DNA of 64,000 nt from G965250275 sp965250275 (GTDB lineage Bacteria > Pseudomonadota > Alphaproteobacteria > Rhodobacterales > Rhodobacteraceae), in contig OZ252297.1 of the NCBI GenBank assembly GCA_965250275.1, positions 4,278,001 to 4,342,000 of the forward strand, written 5' to 3'. Below, piece after piece: positions 61,459 through 64,000 of this stretch. Position 1 is the first letter of the stretch; each line of letters starts with the position of its first letter. The notes below the pieces were generated by a model. That model was not told where the DNA came from and did no database searches. It was given only the letters and a program-made list of their open reading frames with translations. Made by a program: the position numbers and the translations under genes.

Positions 61459-62486
61459 TGCAGATCCTGCGCTACGCAGTCTATCGGTTCATAACGATGC
61501 TTTTGACACTGCTCGTGGTGTCAGCGCTCATCTTTATGATCATCAATCTTCCACCGGGTGACTACCTGAGCAATCAGATCAGCGAGCTGCGCGCAACCGG
61601 GCAATCCGCAGGCGTAGCCAAGGCTGAGTTTCTGCGACAGGAATACGCGCTCGACCGCCCGTTGTCGCAGCAGTACCTGATCTGGATGGGCTTCATGCCC
61701 GGTCCTCAGGGCTGGTCCGGCATGATCCAGGGCAATTTTGGCTGGTCATTCGAATTCGACCAGCCGGTTGCAGAAATCGTGGGCGACACCTTGTGGCTGA
61801 CAGTTCTCGTGAACGTCGCCGCGGTCCTTTTCGTCTATCTGGTTGCATTGCCGTTGGGCGTTCTGGCGGCGGCCAAATCGAAGACGTGGGTAGACTATTC
61901 AGCGGCGTTTGTTGGGTATCTGGGACTTGCGACGCCCAACTTCCTGCTGGCCCTGATCCTCTTTTACTACGGAAACAAGTATTTCAACCTGCCCATCGGG
62001 GGGCTGATGGACCCCATCTACGAAGGGCAACCCATGAGTTTGGAGAAGATCCAATCCATCCTCATACACCTGATCGTCCCAACCTTTGTGATCGGCACCT
62101 CCGGCGCGGCAGCAATGATGCAGCGATTGCGCGCAAACATGCTGGACGAATTGGGCAAACCCTATGTGGAGACAGCCATCGCCAAGGGAATGAGCCCGCA
62201 GCGGATGCTGACCAAGTACCCGTTGCGCGTGGCCTTCAACCCATTCGTGGCAGATATCGGTAACCTGCTGCCTTCAATGGTGTCGGGCTCTGTTCTGGTG
62301 TCGGTGGTGTTGGGATTGCAGACCATTGGGCCGACCCTGTTGACCGCACTCAAAACACAGGACCAATTTCTGGCCGGCTTCGTTTTGATGTTCGTGGCTT
62401 TGCTGACCTTGATCGGCACAATGATCTCTGACGTGTTGCTGGTCCTGCTGGACCCGCGCATCCGGTATGAGGGGCGCGAGGCATGA
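61458..62486 (+). CDS. Peptide-type ABC transporter permease (DppB/YejB type)
   Basis: 342 residues, six helices. DppB features: the long periplasmic loop with LRQEYALDRPLSQQYL, and the cytoplasmic coupling loop ETAIAKGMSPQRMLTKYPLR. TGATG overlap with the binding-protein stop and ATGA overlap with the second permease. Confidence 0.92.
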   Translation: MQILRYAVYRFITMLLTLLVVSALIFMIINLPPGDYLSNQISELRATGQSAGVAKAEFLRQEYALDRPLSQQYLIWMGFMPGPQGWSGMIQGNFGWSFEFDQPVAEIVGDTLWLTVLVNVAAVLFVYLVALPLGVLAAAKSKTWVDYSAAFVGYLGLATPNFLLALILFYYGNKYFNLPIGGLMDPIYEGQPMSLEKIQSILIHLIVPTFVIGTSGAAAMMQRLRANMLDELGKPYVETAIAKGMSPQRMLTKYPLRVAFNPFVADIGNLLPSMVSGSVLVSVVLGLQTIGPTLLTALKTQDQFLAGFVLMFVALLTLIGTMISDVLLVLLDPRIRYEGREA

Positions 62487-63637
62487 GCAATCAGACTGAA
62501 GACCGTTATGTCGATGATGCGGCCTATGACCCGCAGGCCAGCCAGCAGCAGCTGGAACGCAAGGATTTGGATGCGCCGAACTGGCTTCTGATCTGGCGCA
62601 AATTCCGGCAACACCGTCTGGGTCTCATCTCCGGCATCTTTTTGCTGTTTTCTTACCTGATGCTGCCCTTTGCCGGGTTCATCGCGCCCTATACCCCGAA
62701 TGAACGCTACTCGGATCACCTCTACGCGCCGCCGCAAGCGATCCGCCTGTTTCACGAAGGCCGGCTGATCGGACCCTATGTGTATCCGATCACCGCCGAA
62801 GCCGATCTGGAGAATTTCCAATGGGTGTTTGTCCAAGATCTGGAGAACCCCGCGCGGCTGAAGTTCTTTTGTGAAGGCAGCGAATACAAGATCGCGGGCC
62901 TGATCCCTTCGCATACACACCTTTTCTGCGCGCCCGAAGGTGCAACAGTCTTTGTTTGGGGGTCGGACCGTTTGGGGCGCGATGTGTTTTCGCGGATATT
63001 CTACGGGGCGCAATTGTCTTTGACAGTCGGGCTGATCGGGATCACCGTCTCATTCCTGCTGGGCATATTCTTTGGCAGTGTGGCGGGCTACTTCGGTGGG
63101 TTTGTCGACTGGGTCATAAACCGGGTGATCGAGATCTTGCGATCGTTACCCGAACTTCCGCTCTGGCTTGCTCTATCAGCTGCGGTCCCGTCCAACTGGG
63201 GACCGGTGGCGGTCTTTTTCATCATATCTGTCATTCTTGGGATACTGGACTGGCCGGGTCTCGCACGGGCCGTCCGGGCCAAGTTCCTGAGCCTGAGAGA
63301 GGAAGAGTACGTGCGCGCCGCTGAAATGATGGGCGCAACATCGGGGAGAGTGATCCGCAAGCACCTGTTGCCGAACTTCATGTCCCACCTGATCGCCTCC
63401 GCCACCCTGTCGATCCCGGCAATGATTCTCGGCGAAACGGCCCTGTCCTTTCTGGGACTCGGCCTGCGGGCGCCGGCGGTTAGCTGGGGCGTTATGCTGA
63501 ACGACGCCCAGAACTTGGCCAGCATCGAAATCTACCCCTGGACCGCGATCCCGATGCTGCCAATCATCGTCGTTGTGCTTGCGTTCAACTTCCTGGGTGA
63601 CGGATTGCGCGACAGCCTTGATCCCTACGAAAGCTGA
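62483..63637 (+). CDS. Peptide-type ABC transporter permease (DppC/YejE type) with large periplasmic insert
   Basis: 384 residues. OppC_N region, first helix at about 46-66, then about 85 extra residues (about 71-158) before the conserved GSDRLGRDVFSRIFYGAQLS. The coupling loop is REEEYVRAAEMMGATSGRVI and the end is FNFLGDGLRDSLDP. The insert is periplasmic and contains two cysteines (130 and 149) that could form a disulfide; it may contact the long binding protein. Last gene of the unit, followed by two hairpins. Confidence 0.92.
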   Translation: MSNQTEDRYVDDAAYDPQASQQQLERKDLDAPNWLLIWRKFRQHRLGLISGIFLLFSYLMLPFAGFIAPYTPNERYSDHLYAPPQAIRLFHEGRLIGPYVYPITAEADLENFQWVFVQDLENPARLKFFCEGSEYKIAGLIPSHTHLFCAPEGATVFVWGSDRLGRDVFSRIFYGAQLSLTVGLIGITVSFLLGIFFGSVAGYFGGFVDWVINRVIEILRSLPELPLWLALSAAVPSNWGPVAVFFIISVILGILDWPGLARAVRAKFLSLREEEYVRAAEMMGATSGRVIRKHLLPNFMSHLIASATLSIPAMILGETALSFLGLGLRAPAVSWGVMLNDAQNLASIEIYPWTAIPMLPIIVVVLAFNFLGDGLRDSLDPYES

Positions 63638-63639
63638 CA

Positions 63640-63668
63640 CCCCGCAGTCCGGGGCGCGGATAGTCCGC
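63640..63668. terminator. Tandem hairpins between converging genes
   Basis: CCCCG-cagtc-CGGGG at 63640-63654 followed by GCGGA-tag-TCCGC at 63656-63668, between the end of the permease gene and the end of the converging binding-protein gene. No T-tract, but the position suits a bidirectional transcription end. Confidence 0.5.
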
Positions 63669-63685
63669 GTCCTGAGCGGCTCCTA

Positions 63686-64000
63686 TCAGGGCAGTGTTGG
63701 TGCAATCAGATACAGGGCCTGCATCGCCTGACCCGGCTTTGCGCCCGGCAGGGTCTCCTCAAAGATTTGCGCCATCGTGCCATTGGCATAGAGCCCGGAC
63801 ACGATGCCATCGATCAACAACCGGAAATCGGCATCCCCACGGGTCAGCGCAAGACCATGCTTTTCGATGGTCAGAAGCCGGTCCATGACATTGAAGTCAT
63901 CACCTTTCTCGCTGTTGGCTTTGAGGAACATCAGGATCGACTGATCAGCAAAGTACGCTTCAAGCTCGCCAGCCTCCATCGCGGCCATACCCGTGACGTG
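63686..64000 (-). CDS. Amino-acid-type ABC substrate-binding protein, C-terminal part
   Basis: Incomplete: the gene enters from the right edge. The last about 104 residues match the C-terminal lobe of SBP family 3 proteins: MAAMEAGELEAYFADQSILM (the usual segment giving the Asp that binds the amino group), KHGLALTRGDADFRLLID, and NGTMAQIFEETLP. It would bind an amino acid or similar solute in the periplasm. It converges on the peptide ABC operon and is a separate transporter; its permeases are not in the window. Confidence 0.85.
   Translation of the reverse strand, partial: HVTGMAAMEAGELEAYFADQSILMFLKANSEKGDDFNVMDRLLTIEKHGLALTRGDADFRLLIDGIVSGLYANGTMAQIFEETLPGAKPGQAMQALYLIAPTLP

Noticed and set aside
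1..64000. Mobile elements, CRISPR arrays, tRNA or rRNA genes, prophage
   Set aside because: No transposase, integrase, repeat array or tRNA-like cloverleaf was recognised by eye; a tRNA/Rfam scan could still find a small RNA.

Overview
The window is a dense, GC-rich piece of a chromosome or large replicon from an alphaproteobacterium, most likely a marine Rhodobacterales (Roseobacter-group) bacterium. I base this on the gene repertoire (TRAP transporter, CoxLMS-type molybdenum hydroxylase, HyuA/HyuB hydantoinase, MaoC-Pta fusion with AckA, OpgCGH, MatB), the codon use and the tight ATGA/TGATG coupling of genes; the taxonomic call is an inference. I found about 57 protein genes, of which the first and last are cut by the window edges. 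No tRNA, rRNA, CRISPR array, transposase or integrase was recognised. No gap between genes exceeds about 230 bases.

Layout. (1) 1-9.2 kb: exopolysaccharide locus. A leftward run holds a WbaP-type initiating sugar transferase, UDP-xylose synthase, an aldo/keto reductase, a GMC oxidoreductase, the outer-membrane export lipoprotein (OPX) and a truncated secreted protein. A rightward run holds GT4, GT2 and glucose-1-phosphate cytidylyltransferase. (2) 9.3-12.7 kb: HupE/UreJ-like membrane protein with a parvulin, then a rhodanese and a secreted esterase. (3) 12.7-18.7 kb: osmoregulated periplasmic glucan operon (TPR protein, opgC, opgG, opgH). (4) 18.9-27.0 kb: a TPP enzyme overlapping a class III CoA-transferase, a DUF302 protein, malonyl-CoA synthetase, a lytic transglycosylase and a gamma-glutamyltransferase. 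(5) 27.1-30.9 kb: three-subunit molybdenum hydroxylase with a translationally coupled MoaD-like protein. (6) 30.9-35.9 kb: TRAP transporter plus ureohydrolase, divergent from a small soluble reductive-dehalogenase-like iron-sulfur protein.

(7) 35.9-56.9 kb is the most interesting part: three adjoining transcription units that together look like a complete uptake and degradation pathway for a small nitrogen heterocycle. They supply a THI5/NMT1-type ABC importer, a CodA-like deaminase that lacks features of true cytosine deaminase, a GlcD-like FAD oxidase, two flavodoxin-fold reductases, an Fe(II)/2-oxoglutarate dioxygenase, a creatininase-family amidohydrolase, HyuA/HyuB, an isochorismatase-fold protein without its cysteine nucleophile, a tautomerase-NTF2 fusion, a fumarate-reductase-like flavoprotein, a diverged LeuC/LeuD pair, an isocitrate-lyase-superfamily C-C lyase, and MaoC-Pta with acetate kinase. 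A GntR/UTRA regulator sits at the divergent promoter. The substrate is unknown; the logic (deaminate/oxidise, open the ring, hydrate an unsaturated diacid, cleave it, conserve energy as acyl phosphate) is inference.

(8) 57.0-64.0 kb: a small SAM methyltransferase, a complete peptide/opine-type ABC importer (fused ATPase, large binding protein, two permeases), and the C-terminal part of an amino-acid-type binding protein on the other strand.
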